Positions 10,842-20,718 of a stretch of DNA of 31,618 bases are shown in pieces. The translations under genes were made by a program, and so were the position numbers. The notes under the pieces were generated by a model. That model was not told the DNA's origin and ran no database searches. It was given only the letters and a program-made list of their open reading frames with translations. The DNA comes from Pleurobrachia bachei (lineage: Eukaryota > Ctenophora > Tentaculata > Cydippida > Pleurobrachiidae). Each line of letters opens with the position of its first letter. Within the stretch, counting starts at the first letter, position 1. The stretch spans positions 1,887-33,504 of the forward strand of contig AVPN01000514.1 of NCBI GenBank assembly GCA_000695325.1. The letters run 5' to 3'.

Positions 10842-11649
10842 TCGTACATACAGAGGACATCGTTGCTTGGATCGTGAAACTCACCCTCATCCTTAAGCCA
10901 GTCCTCCAAACTATCTGTATCACCTAGAGTGAAGAGATACAATCAGAACATATCTTTTACATTTGTAAAAGGGGGTTAGAACATAACCAAACTATCTGTA
11001 TCACCTAGAGTGAAGAGATCAGAACATACATCACCTGTATAGTGTATATATACTCAAAATACACATTTGGTTTCAGATTCTTGGCTATACTAGTCTTCTG
11101 CTTGTTATGTTTTCACCCCTTTTACTGTAGTCATAACTTGGCAATCTTCTGCATGGATTTCAAAGAGCTCATATTACGACCTCTTTGAAATCTAAAGATG
11201 GTAATGTTATAATCAAGATTCTGAAACGTGATGGCATGGGTATTTTGAGTTCATGGCTATACGGTGAAAACTAAAATCATCAACTTACTATCTTTATCAT
11301 CCTCCATGTGTCTTCCCTTAAAATACAAGAAGTTTTCTGAAGCGAAAAACCCGTCGCTGAGATCGATTCGTTGCATTGCTAAATAGCTGCGTATACATAA
11401 TTGGATTTCTTTGATAATATGATTCAGAGTAAAACACTAGTACACACAAAGACTTAATAAAAATAAAATTTACTATTGTCCAACTCAATAAAATGATTTG
11501 ACATCCTCATTTCCAGTAGTTATGGTTGTGGAAGTTCTGCATCCCTTTAAGAACGTTTAAAATGTCCCATCTAAGCACTTAGGTTGACGTCCAAGCATTG
11601 TCCTACCTGGAGACAATTCACTTTAGAGGGGGGCGGGTGCTAATAATCC

Positions 11650-11742
11650 TAAAATCTTCGGAGGGGGGGAGTGGCGAATCTGTAGAATTAGTGTAAAAGC
11701 TTTTAAACTAATTCTACAGACTCGCCCCCCTCCGAAGATTTG
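11650..11742. mobile_element. Foldback MITE of about 93 bp
   Basis: Arms atcttcggagggggg ... gaatctgtagaattagt and actaattctacaga ... ccccccctccgaagat face each other across about 15 bp. A partly matching element at 18555-19045 is at the equivalent place beside gene D1 and carries a second element nested inside it. Confidence 0.85.
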
Positions 11743-11935
11743 GCAAATTATAACGTAATCTCATAAAGGCATATAATGACATTACTAATGTCGTATTATA
11801 ATGTCGTCTGAAACCCCATATAAAAGGTTCCCATATTTATCGGTTATATTTCGGTAATAAGATAAGATATTATGCATTAAGATAAGATATTATGCATTAA
11901 TATATTAATACCTTTGTCAATTTCTTGTATCATGA

Positions 11936-12511
11936 CTAACCAAGAGTTTTGCTGTGGTACAGAGATTTTATTTCATTGTATCCAACGTAGAAAACCTCAT
12001 CAATGAAGATTTGGGGAAGTCCAAGCTGCTTTGTTACCAGTACCAGATCGTTGTATGTTTTGTTTCCTGCTCTGGTGTCATCTAAATACACCTGTGAAAT
12101 GTTCAGTTACAGGAACCGACCGACCCGAGTAAAAACCCAATCAGAACTCGTTGAAATTGCATTAAAAATGAAACAATACCAAAAACAAAAGACTCCATCC
12201 TTGTCCGACGGCATCATACAATTGAATAAATATGTTGTAATCATATGAACAATATGATTCATATGATCATGTGTTGAATTACTTGATGAATACCTGATCA
12301 GCTTGAGAAGACAATGACGGGAAAATTGCGAATGATTTCTATGGCAACATTGGCGTGCTTGCTCATCGGTCCAGCAGATTCTAGCTCTTTCATGAGATGT
12401 CTAACCCAGTGGGCCCACCCAGGGGCCCACCTCTTCCAAAATCTTTGTATTGTACTCTTCCACTGTCATGCTACCCTCATCTCTTTTATGGGAGAACGTA
12501 TAGTCATAAAT
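11936..12511 (-). pseudogene. Gene D2: pseudogene copy of gene D1
   Basis: The exon at 11936-12091 encodes an intact end similar to D1 (VYLDDTRAGNKTYNDLV, LPQIFIDEVFYVGY, stop TAG at 11936). The exon at about 12294-12511 matches D1 exon 2 but carries a 7-bp insertion near 12413-12425 that shifts the frame, and an in-frame TGA close to its donor. The active-site exon (NRVGKK in D1) is missing; in its place, at about 12109-12150, is a stretch starting with a MITE end (caggaaccgaccga-type). The upstream edge falls in one of the parallel-complement tracts (12512-12560). Confidence 0.75.
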
Positions 12512-12612
12512 ATATACTTACCGTTGGAAACGCTAACGGTCGCGCTTATTATGTAAAAAGTTGGGGTCACCACACACAACTTCGGCATCACGTCATGGCC
12601 ATCCATATGCAT

Positions 12613-12670
12613 GGTAGTCGGACTCTAGTGCTACACTCTAAGTCTAAAGTGGACTCTATATCTAAATTTG
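12613..12670. mobile_element. Solo end of the 'gactctag' inverted-repeat element
   Basis: tcggactctagtgctacac followed by agtctaaagtggactc matches the reverse complement of the right end of the element at 29003-29568. Only one end is present. Confidence 0.65.
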
Positions 12671-13480
12671 GAAAAAATGATGATATGTACTTGTTCTTGA
12701 TTTTTTATTTTAGGTTATCCAACATTGATTGCGAATCGGTATACCACTATTATGTTGTTGTTGTTGTTGTTGTTGAAAGCGGTTGGTGCATTTTGGGGCC
12801 TTTGTTAGGGGCCCACGGTTGACCATGAGAGGCTTCCCGGGTTTGGGATTTGCCACCGCTGGGGGGGTTAAAAGTGCACGTGAGTGGCTGGGGCTGAAGA
12901 ACTTGATTACCACCGAGATGTCGAGTTGCCGTGAGGCTTCTCGGTGGGTTTGAGGTGAATTGGGTGAGGACCGGAGCTACCCCGTGACAAGGTGAAGAAA
13001 GAGGGGGTCGCCCCGGTTTGATTAGAGTATTATTTTTAAGAATATAGCCAAAAGAAATGTCCTTAGTTTTGCTGTTCCTAGTTTTGGAGTTCCTTAATTT
13101 TTCTCCAGTCTTAAATTGTTGGACGTTGGTTTCTTTCATGATTATTACCGGGTTACTAGTGGTAGTACTACAGTATAACAGCCCACCACGGTAATGTGAT
13201 CCTCGTGATTGCTGGTTTTCATGAGTTTATTTGACAGTAATTGTTGACATGTGAACTGATGGACTAATTGGTTCTATATTAAACTCCAAAGGATTTGTCC
13301 GCTGAAGTTGTATTTGTAAAACCTCTTCAATTAGGGTGGGCGGCGCTGGGTGGGGTGGTGGTGCGGGATGGCGGGTTTTTCAGCAGGAGGGGGAGGGGAG
13401 TACACAGAGAAGCAGAAGCATACAATGTGAACTGATCAGGTAGACGTGGAAGTAGAATTATCAGCTGTTGAAAAAAGGAG
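12671..13480. other. Gene-poor stretch with a (CAA)n tract
   Basis: Contains a run of about eight GTT triplets at 12751-12775 (CAA on the minus strand) and G-rich runs at 12860-13000 and 13335-13400. A long minus-strand frame across 12750-13139 is Pro/Ser/Thr-rich and shows no splice structure. It could be the 3' tail of an old retroelement, but no domain is visible. Confidence 0.35.
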
Positions 13481-13745
13481 ATAAGCAGAGAGATGGGGAT
13501 CACTGAATTAGAGAGAGAATGAGAGAATATGAGATATTATAGAGAGCATTGATTTGCATCGAGAGATAGAGAGTACTGAATTAGAGAGAGGGAATGAGAG
13601 AAAAGGAGAGCGGTTTTGCAGAGAGATAGAGATCACTGAATAAGAGAGAGAGAATGAGAGAATAGGATAACGGTTTTGCAGAGAGATAGAGAGCACTGAA
13701 TTAGAGAGAGTATGAAAGAAAAGAAAAGGAGAACGGGATTGCGTG
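13480..13745. repeat. GA-rich tandem repeat, unit about 65 bp
   Basis: Four imperfect units with gagagatagagagcactgaa and tgagagaa motifs. The minus-strand frame over it is repetitive and not a gene. Confidence 0.8.
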
Positions 13746-13800
13746 GCCGTATTAGGGCTGAAGTTCACTTGGCGCTTATATAAAGTAAATTAATTTGTCA

Positions 13801-13996
13801 GATATCATCCCAATAACTGGGCACCATCCCAATAACTGGGCATCATCCCATTTACTGGGCACCATCCCAATTACTGGGCATCATCCCAATTACTGGGCAC
13901 CATCCCAATTACTGGGCACCATCCCAATTACTGGGCACCATCCCAATTACTGGGCACCATCCCAATTACTGGGCACCATCCCAATTACTGGGCACC
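13801..13996. repeat. 19-bp minisatellite, about ten units
   Basis: Unit accatcccaattactgggc, with the first units slightly divergent. Three units give a 19-residue protein period, which explains the open frame seen on the plus strand. Confidence 0.95.
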
Positions 13997-14049
13997 AGCA
14001 GGAGGGGGAGGAGTACACAGAGAAGCAGAAGCATACAATGTGAACTCTA

Positions 14050-14560
14050 TTATAATAGTGGTACAAGATAGAAACAAAAGGTTTCAGGTTTGTTCCAGTG
14101 TTTTCGTTGGAAATTTTTAGCATGTTTGGAGCATTTTAATAGTAGCTTTCTTGTCTCACAATCCATCTTTCACACCATTATCCTGCTTGTTATATTCTAA
14201 CCCTCCATTTACATCTGCAGTAAAGGTGGAGCCCGAAACAGAGTCTAGTCAGGCAATATCCTGCAGCTGTTATATATTTCTTGCAGCAGTTTTAGTTTGA
14301 TCCTTGCTACCAGCACGTTATAGTTTGAACTGAATTGTACCTTGTTGCCTAGATGGACTCTATTTCTAGAACATAACAAGTACCTTATAGATATGATACC
14401 ACACTGCAATGTGACGGCTCACTCCACAATCCCGATATAACGAAATGGGTTAGTGAAATATCTGTCTGATAGCATGGCACCCCGACAGTGCGCTCAGGTC
14501 TCTGCCCCACACTTGGTAGGTGAGTAGAACTTCGCCACGTAAAGTTCTACTTACCTGCAA
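14050..14560. other. No gene recognised
   Basis: AT-rich unique sequence. It includes one copy of the dispersed tctaaccctcc...tttacat motif (14191-14217) and a small hairpin at 14517-14556 with arms agtagaactt and aagttctact. Confidence 0.4.
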
Positions 14561-14928
14561 AAAATGCATCCCTTTTTGGTTTGGCTAAGCGATTATTGCG
14601 ACTCTATTTACCTGACTCCTTTCCCTACCTACTCCCCTCCCACAAGTTGTATATATAGGTGTGCTAAACTCAGCTCTGTTTCCATCTCAAAACTAGACCC
14701 TCCTTTTCTCTTGGCAATGAAAAGTAGCAAAGTACCCCTCCTCAGCATATTTACAGGGGTGACTTCGCAACCAACCCCCTCTCCCACAATTTGTATGTCT
14801 GCTAAACTCTTTCTCCCATGCAGGCTGTGCTAAACTCCGTTCCCATCTTATTCTTAAAACTAAACCCTAGCCCTACCTTTCTCCCATAAGTTGTAGGTCT
14901 GCTAAACTCCAAAACTAGACCCTGATCC
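14560..14928. repeat. Degenerate pyrimidine-rich repeats
   Basis: Variants of ctaaactccnttcccatct, aaaactagaccct and cctctcccacaagttgta recur at irregular spacing four or five times. No gene is visible. Confidence 0.55.
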
Positions 14929-15159
14929 CACCAGGCTGTGTCCATAGTACCCGATCTCGTTCCCTCTACTCCTTCAACTATAGCAACAGCGAGGAGGGAC
15001 TCAGCACAAACAACATATCCTCAATCAATGTAGCAGCAGAACAGAGACAACAATTGAATCCCAACCAATCTACAGCTATATTCATTCTGATATTGTGTCT
15101 GTGTTAGAGGCGTAGGGCTGAAAATAGTGCTGCTGAGAGAGAGAAAGAGAAAGAAAGAG

Positions 15160-15260
15160 CTCTCTCTCTCTCTATATATCTTTCAGCTTTCTATTTCATT
15201 ATCTCTCTCAGAGAGAGATAATGAAATAGAAAGCTGAAAGATATATAGAGAGAGAGAGAG
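15160..15260. repeat. Long GA/CT hairpin
   Basis: ctctctatatatctttcag ... and its exact reverse complement meet around 15210, giving a stem of about 45 bp. A second copy lies at 16377-16476 in the tandem duplicate. Confidence 0.9.
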
Positions 15261-15265
15261 GTCTA

Positions 15266-16012
15266 CTAATGGTGTCTGCCACCTCGATAAATAAAACAGG
15301 ATTTTATCGATAAAATGTCCGATCCTTTGATGTGTGTTTTAAATGCCGTCAGTGTCTTTTTCGCTTCCCGGTCCTTAGGGGATACCACTCCGTCCTAGAA
15401 AACAGTTTTTACATTATCGAAATTCTTTCTGACGGAATCTAACCACTGGAACAGTAACATCCCTTTACGACACACAGATAGTACAGTACCATTTAATTTG
15501 AAAACCAACTATCCCGTTACTAGGGTTGTTCCGCACAGAAACTCTGTAATTTGAATTCTCCACCAACTATGTGGTTAAATTCTAATTTCCTACTTCTGTA
15601 TTACTTAATCCTATCTTTCATTTCCCTCAGAGTTTGACTAGAGAACTCCCCTGAACTACCAAGAATATATAATATCTTTCGTGCCACTGACTTCTACTAT
15701 AGTTTAACTAAGGATCTCACTAACAATCTTTCTAGCACATATCCCGGTGGTTTGGCAATTGGCGGCTAAATTCCTGGCTAGACTGTGTTTCGGGCGCCTC
15801 GCCCGCGAAAAACCTTCTTTACGAATGTAAAGGGAGGGTTAGAACATACTAGAACATGTAGAACATACACGATTGGAGCTCACTTACCGATGGTTTCACG
15901 GCATCAGGGTGGGGGACAGTAACTGTTGCAGCCACAGTTTCAGGGGCCGGTGGGGCGGAGGAGGGATTATAGTTCTGATCATGTTCCCCTTCCTCCTCGT
16001 GTACTGGAACAT
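15266..16012 (-). CDS. Gene E exons, second (left-hand) copy
   Basis: Two putative minus-strand exons. The exon at 15888-16012 enters in phase 1 and leaves in phase 0 at a strong GTAAGT donor; it encodes VPVHEEEGEHDQNYNPSS, then a Pro/Ala/Val-rich tail. The exon at 15266-15394 follows a TAG acceptor in phase 0 and reads DGVVSPKDREAKKTLTAF to a stop at 15266. I do not recognise the family. The acidic stretch resembles the low-complexity starts of its neighbours. No promoter or start codon lies within this copy, so it is probably a by-product of the tandem duplication. Confidence 0.45.
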
Positions 16013-16481
16013 CTGAAGGGGAAAGATTGTGGTTAAGGTGAAAGTGGACGGGGTGGGAGGGGTGAGGGCACTTTCTGCAGGGAAAACGGATGAAATATGT
16101 TAGGGGCGATTGTAAAGGACGTCCAAATTGCGTTACCCCCCCCCACCAGGCTGTGTCCATAGTACCCGATCTCGTTCCCTCTACTCCTTCAACTATAGCA
16201 ACAGCGAGGAGGGACTCAGCACAAACAACATATCCTCAATCAATGTAGCAGCAGAACAGAGACAACAATTGAATCCCAACCAATCTACAGCTATATTCAT
16301 TCTGATATTGTGTCTGTGTTAGAGGCGTAGGGCTGAAAATAGTGCTGCTGAGAGAGAGAAAGAGAAAGAAAGAGCTCTCTCTCTCTCTATATATCTTTCA
16401 GCTTTCTATTTCATTATCTCTCTCTAGAGAGAGATAATGAAATAGAAAGCTGAAAGATATATAGAGAGAGAGAGAGGTCTA

Positions 16482-18267
16482 CTAATGGTGTCTGCCACCT
16501 CGATAAATAAAACAGGATTTTATCGATAAAATGTCCGATCCTTTGTGTGTTTTAAATGCCGTCAGTGTCTTTTTCGCTTCCCGGTCCTTAGGGGATACCA
16601 CTCCGTCCTAGAAAACAGTTTTTACATTATCGAAATTCTTTCTGACGGAATCTAACCACTGGAACAGTAACATCCCTTTACGACACACAGATAGTACAGT
16701 ACCATTTAATTTGAAAACCAACTATCCCGTTACTAGGGTTGTTCCGCACAGAAACTCTGTAATTTGAATTCTCCACCAACTATGTGGTTAAATTCTAATT
16801 TCCTACTTCTGTATTACTTAATCCTATCTTTCATTTCCCTCAGAGTTTGACTAGAGAACTCCCCTGAACTACCAAGAATATATAATATCTTTCGTGCCAC
16901 TGACTTCTACTATAGTTTAACTAAGGATCTCACTAACAATCTTTCTAGCACATATCCCGGTGGTTTGGCAATTGGCGGCTAAATTCCTGGCTAGACTGTG
17001 TTTCGGGCGCCTCGCCCGCGAAAAACCTTCTTTACGAATGTAAAGGGAGGGTTAGAACATACTAGAACATGTAGAACATACACGATTGGAGCTCACTTAC
17101 CGATGGTTTCACGGCATCAGGGTGGGGGACAGTAACTGTTGCAGCCACAGTTTCAGGGGCCGGTGGGGCGGAGGAGGGATTATAGTTCTGATCATGTTCC
17201 CCTTCCTCCTCGTGTACTGGAACATCTGAAGGGGAAAGATTGTGGTTAAGGTGAAAGTGGACGGGGTGGGAGGGGTGAGGGCACTTTCTGCAGGGAAAAC
17301 GGATGAAATATGTTAGGGGCGATTGTGAAGGACGTCCAAATTGCGTTACCCCCCCCCCCTCGGATCCATGAGAATGTGAGATCGATCACATTCACAGTCG
17401 CGCCCGACGTCGATCTCACTCAGGTATCCAAGTGGCCAACACCCCTCCCCCTTGTCCAGATATGTTCGAAATCGGCAATTCCCCCTCCCCGTACCCGGCC
17501 CTGGGCGTCCTATCTTGAATAGCCCCCTAGGAAACTAAGTAGAATAAAGATTATCCTGCCGTTAAGGCCAGAGGGGGGGGGTCGACCAATTTGATCCCAT
17601 TTTGGACCATTTTCGGGGTTACCATCATGTGGTAGCGCTTGGCATACCGGACCAGATGAATATGACAGAATGGATTTTGCGTGAACGGTCTGGTAGAAAA
17701 ATGGGGTTAACTTTTCGCCTAAAATCAATGTAAACCCCATTATTTTAGGACTGGTATGGTTTGGGACATCCAATCGATTGTCAAACGCTTTGTCTTATCA
17801 AGAAGGATCACTCTACAAAGTTTTACGCCAAAACTAAAAGTCCAACTGGTCCAACTGAATTATTTGAGGTTAACTAAATCTGGAAAAATGGCTGTTATGG
17901 CTCTCCTCTAAACCCCATCTTTTCACAGAAGTCGCCAATTCCTGAAATAACGGCTAGGATGTAGACCTTGTCGTTTGGTTTGGTACACTTGTTCTACAGA
18001 CCTAGGAGCCTGAAACTTATGTAGCGATTTTTGCTTAGGTCCCCGTTCAAAAATTATGGAGGTTAACGTGGATTTTTTCTCGATCAAAAATGTGTTATAT
18101 TGTGAATATACCATTCAGTCTTCAGTTTAAAGAGTTCAAGGATATTCGGTGAAAACTGAAATCATCAACTTACTATCTTTATCATCCTCCGGCCATGTGT
18201 CTTCCCTTAAAATACTTCTTCAAAAGACTTCGCTTTTTGGGCTCGCTGAGATCGATTCGTTGCATAG
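16482..18267 (-). pseudogene. Gene E: broken start exon plus two exons
   Basis: The exon at 18182-18267 duplicates gene C exon 1: it starts MQRIDLSEPKKRSLLKKY, keeps FKGRHM, then a 4-bp insertion (ggcc) shifts the frame to a stop at 18182. Its GTAAGT donor (phase 1 in the original frame) is intact and fits the next exon, 17101-17225 (acidic, VPVHEEEGEHD), which in turn fits 16482-16607 (DGVVSPKDREAK, stop at 16482) in phase 0. The chain would form an acidic protein of about 110 residues but for the frameshift. No glutaredoxin-like part was found downstream. A translation start elsewhere, or two unrelated genes, are alternatives. Confidence 0.45.
17346..18140. other. Intergenic or intronic, no gene recognised
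   Basis: G- and C-rich runs near 17345 and 17570, a piece (cgacgtcgatctcact, 17404-17420) that recurs at about 23493-23510, then unique AT-rich DNA. Open frames here are short, with no supporting splice sites. Confidence 0.4.
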
Positions 18268-18554
18268 CTAAACGTCTGCGTATACATAATTAGATTGCGT
18301 TGATATAATTTGATTCAGGGTAGTAAAAAACACAAATAATTAATGGGCTTTATGAAAAATAAATTCCAGCTATTCCTTATTGTCCGGTACTCAATAAAAT
18401 AATTTGACATCCTCATTTCCAGTAGTTGTGGTTGTGGAAGTTCTGTCCCTTTTTCTTGCAAATTTTACAGGGTAGATTCGTGAATCCAACTGCAGCAAGC
18501 ATCGTCCTACCTGGAGACAATTCACTTTAGAGGGGGCGGATGCCTCCTAAAGTC

Positions 18555-19045
18555 TTCGGAGGGGGGGGGGGCGTGGCGAATCTGTAGAATTAGTATAAAA
18601 GCAATTAGACTTTAGAATTAGTCTGGGGGAGGTTAGCGAGTATTAGGGGGGGTAGGCGGTAAATGTTAACCAGATTTGAGAAAAAACGTACGTGCAAAAC
18701 CACGTTTTTTTCCATAACTCAGCCATTTCTTGGCCAATTTGCAAAATCTTGGGCTCATTGGAAAGAGGACATTGAGCTGTTTAAAATGAGCCCAATGAAA
18801 TTGAAATCGGCGCAAAATGCGCGGCGTCATGGTGCAAAATTCGCGTTTTCACCACCACGCCGCGCAATTTGCGCCAATTTTCATTTTCTGAGGCTCATTT
18901 GAAAGATCTGAATGTCCTCTTTCTAATGAGCCAAAGATTTTGCAAATTGGTTAAGAAATGGCTGAGTTATGGGTACAAACGTGCGAAATTCTAACAGATC
19001 TGGTTAACATTTACCGTTAGGGGGGGGGGCGAGTCTGTGGAATTA
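18555..19045. mobile_element. MITE interrupted by a 359-bp foldback element
   Basis: The outer element has the tcttcggaggggg ... gaatctgtagaattagt arm of 11650-11742. Inside it, 18657-19015 is a long inverted repeat with ends cggtaaatgttaaccaga and tctggttaacatttaccg and arms of about 150 bp (ataactcagccatttctt; ctcattggaaagaggaca) around a GC-rich centre (gcgcggcgt). Confidence 0.85.
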
Positions 19046-19282
19046 ATGTAAAAAATAACGTAATCCAACGAAGACATAACTAATGTCGTATTATAATGAC
19101 GTCTGAACCCCTATAATTATAAAAGGTTCCCATGATCACTGATCATTGATCAGGTATCAGTTCCCATTAGTTCCTGTCAGCGGTCAGTTCCCATCAGTTA
19201 TATTTATCAGTTATATTTCGATAATAATATTATATCATCAGTATAACATTTAATATATTAATATGTCAACCTTGTATCATGA

Positions 19283-20550
19283 CTAACCAAGAGTTTTGCT
19301 GTGGTACAGAGATTTTATTTCATTGTATCCACCGTAGAAAACCTCATCAATGAAGATTTGGGGAAGTCCAAGCTGCTTTGTTACCAGTACCAGATCATTG
19401 TATGTCTTGTTTCCGGCTCTCGTGTCATCTAAATACACCTGAGAAATATTGTCAGTTGACTATTGATAGTAATATCATTTTTAACATCGTGTGATCTACA
19501 GATGCGATCTGTCAAGATCATGAACTTCAGCCTGAACGCTTAGGAAAATCACGCGGCGACAAAATTATAAGCTATTTTAATAGCGATTACCTCCAAAACT
19601 GAACTTTCGTGAATGTCGTGCTTTCTTCGTATCTCATCCAGGAGCTTAATCGCCTTTTTCCCTACTCGATTCCCTAGGAAGTACGACATTAATTTTATTG
19701 ATGGTTACTTTTGAACTTTTCAATCACTTCTTTTTATAAACGCTATTGAAATTCCATTAAAAATGAAACAATACCAAAAACAAAAGACGCCATCATTGTT
19801 TGACGGCATTATATAATTGAATAAATCTGTTGTAATTATGTGAACAATCTCAATATGATTCATATGTGATAATGTGTTGATGAACTTGATAAAAATACCT
19901 GAGCTAGAGAAGACAATGACGGGAAAATTGCGAATTATTTCTATGGCGACGTTGGTGTGCTTGCTCATGGGGCCAGCGGACTCCAGTTCCTTCATAAGGT
20001 GTCTAACCCAGTGGGTGGGGCCCACCTCTTCCAAAATCTTTGTACTGTATTCTTCCACTGTCATGCTACCCTCATCTCTTTTATGGGAGAACGTATTGTT
20101 ATATGAATGGCAACCTTTGCGAATGCCAGCGTAGTGATGCGAATAATACATACATTTTAGTTGGGATCACCACACACAACTTCGGCATCACGTCATGGCC
20201 ATAGGTTAATAAGTGGTATCACGCTCACACTTTTTAGAGGTCAAATGACGGAGTTCCGAACGGAAGAAAAGGTTAGATATACTGAGCTGAGACTTATAAT
20301 ACGTCAGTATTTCACCGTGATTACAACATATAACTTACATTTTTAGTTTGTTAATAGCAAGAGAGTTTCCTGGTGATGACTCATGAGCTTTTTGCGGGTT
20401 CTTAGCTTCTTGCGGGTTCTTAGTTTTCTGAGGAAGTTTCTTTGCCGATGTTGTGGGTGCCGTAGTTTCTGACTCATCGCTATCTGACGATGATTCCGAC
20501 ACAAGCGACACGACAATTTTCTTCTTCTTTTTCTTCTTTGCTTTTAGCAT
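19283..20550 (-). CDS. Gene D1: pseudo-glutaredoxin with NRVG active-site position
   Basis: Exons: 20339-20550 (ATG at 20550), 19899-20114, 19591-19673 and 19283-19438 (TAG). Exon 1 encodes a polylysine start, then VSESSSDSDESE and a Lys/Pro/Asn stretch (PQKTKNPQEAKNPQKAH). Exon 2 has TVEEYSTKILEEVGPTHW and ends NFPVIVFSSS. Exon 3 continues GNRVGKKAIKLLDEIRRK, so the FSKSYCPYCKKVKELL pattern of glutaredoxins becomes FSSSGNRVGKKAIKLL with equal length. Exon 4 has VYLDDTRAGNKTYNDL and LPQIFIDEVFYGGYNEIKSL, the cis-Pro and Gly-Gly turn. Phases agree from exon 2 to 4; exon 1 leaves in phase 2 but exon 2 needs phase 1, so one exon or a different border is missed there. There is no catalytic Cys, so loss of redox activity is inferred. 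Confidence 0.7.
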
Positions 20551-20561
20551 GGCTAAGTACA

Positions 20562-20718
20562 GTCGGACCCCGATTTAGGGACACCCTGGGGGAAAGGCTC
20601 TTGTCCACTAAATCGGGGTGTCCACTAAATCGGGGTATCCTATATCGGGGGAAAGAAATCCTGTCCCTAAATCGGGGTGTCCCTAAACCGGGGGGCCCTA
20701 AATCGGGGTCCGACTGTA
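20562..20718. mobile_element. Pogo-like MITE upstream of gene D1
   Basis: Ends CAGTCGGACCCCGATTTA and its reverse complement, flanked by TA, enclose repeated taaatcggggtgtcc units. CAGT...ACTG ends with TA target sites are typical of pogo/Tc1-mariner non-autonomous elements; the assignment is by ends only. It starts about 12 bp upstream of the D1 start codon. Confidence 0.8.

Larger units (their letters stand above)
9508..11376 (-). pseudogene. Gene C: pseudo-glutaredoxin family member, 3' half decayed
   Basis: Exons in phase: 11289-11376 (ATG at 11376), 10842-10923, 10293-10388, 10059-10166, then a fifth exon starting at 9921. The start reads MQRIDLSDGFFASENF, then an acidic run (HMEDDKDSDTDSLEDWLKDE), then RNWIPPVPERQQGVNEPY. 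The exon 4 to 5 join creates RKKGPKW-FVESMFKQLEKD, aligning without gaps to GPEWWIKHLRRQLETEP of gene B. After that the frame breaks (TAG near 9886). A further exon at about 9508-9596 reads ASKSGRKLTKLIRQIM, matching the active-site exon of gene D1, with SKSG at the CxxC position. It is cut off at 9508, where the B' block joins. Exons 1-4 look intact; without splicing exon 4 would end at 10034. A short functional protein cannot be excluded. Confidence 0.6.
13383..14046. repeat. Direct repeat flanking the satellite region
   Basis: The stretch cagcaggagggggagg ... gcatacaatgtgaac occurs at about 13380-13432 and again at 13994-14046, bracketing the two arrays described next. The copies are nearly identical. 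Confidence 0.75.
14929..17345. repeat. 1.2-kb tandem duplication carrying gene E exons
   Basis: Unit 1 is about 14929-16143 and unit 2 about 16144-17345, starting at caccaggctgtgtccatagt in both and ending near a C-rich run. They are almost identical. One difference is a 3-bp indel inside a putative exon, which keeps the frame. Confidence 0.92.

Noticed and set aside
12413-12425. Possible fourth parallel-complement tract (cccaccc against gggtggg)
   Set aside because: Only seven bases in a low-complexity G/C run; an ordinary small insertion explains it as well.
12397-13139. Long frames of 129-141 codons near 12400-13139
   Set aside because: The plus-strand frame is antisense to pseudogene D2; the minus-strand frame is Pro/Ser/Thr-rich with a (CAA)n tract and no domain. 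A retroelement tail is possible but not supported.
13508-14043. Open frames on both strands
   Set aside because: They fall within the GA-rich repeat and the 19-bp minisatellite, whose unit lengths explain the openness.
15394-15510. Minus-strand open frame before the second gene E exon, separated from it only by an 18-nt GTAAAA...CTAG segment
   Set aside because: An 18-nt intron would be far below any metazoan minimum; the TAG is better read as the acceptor of the following exon.
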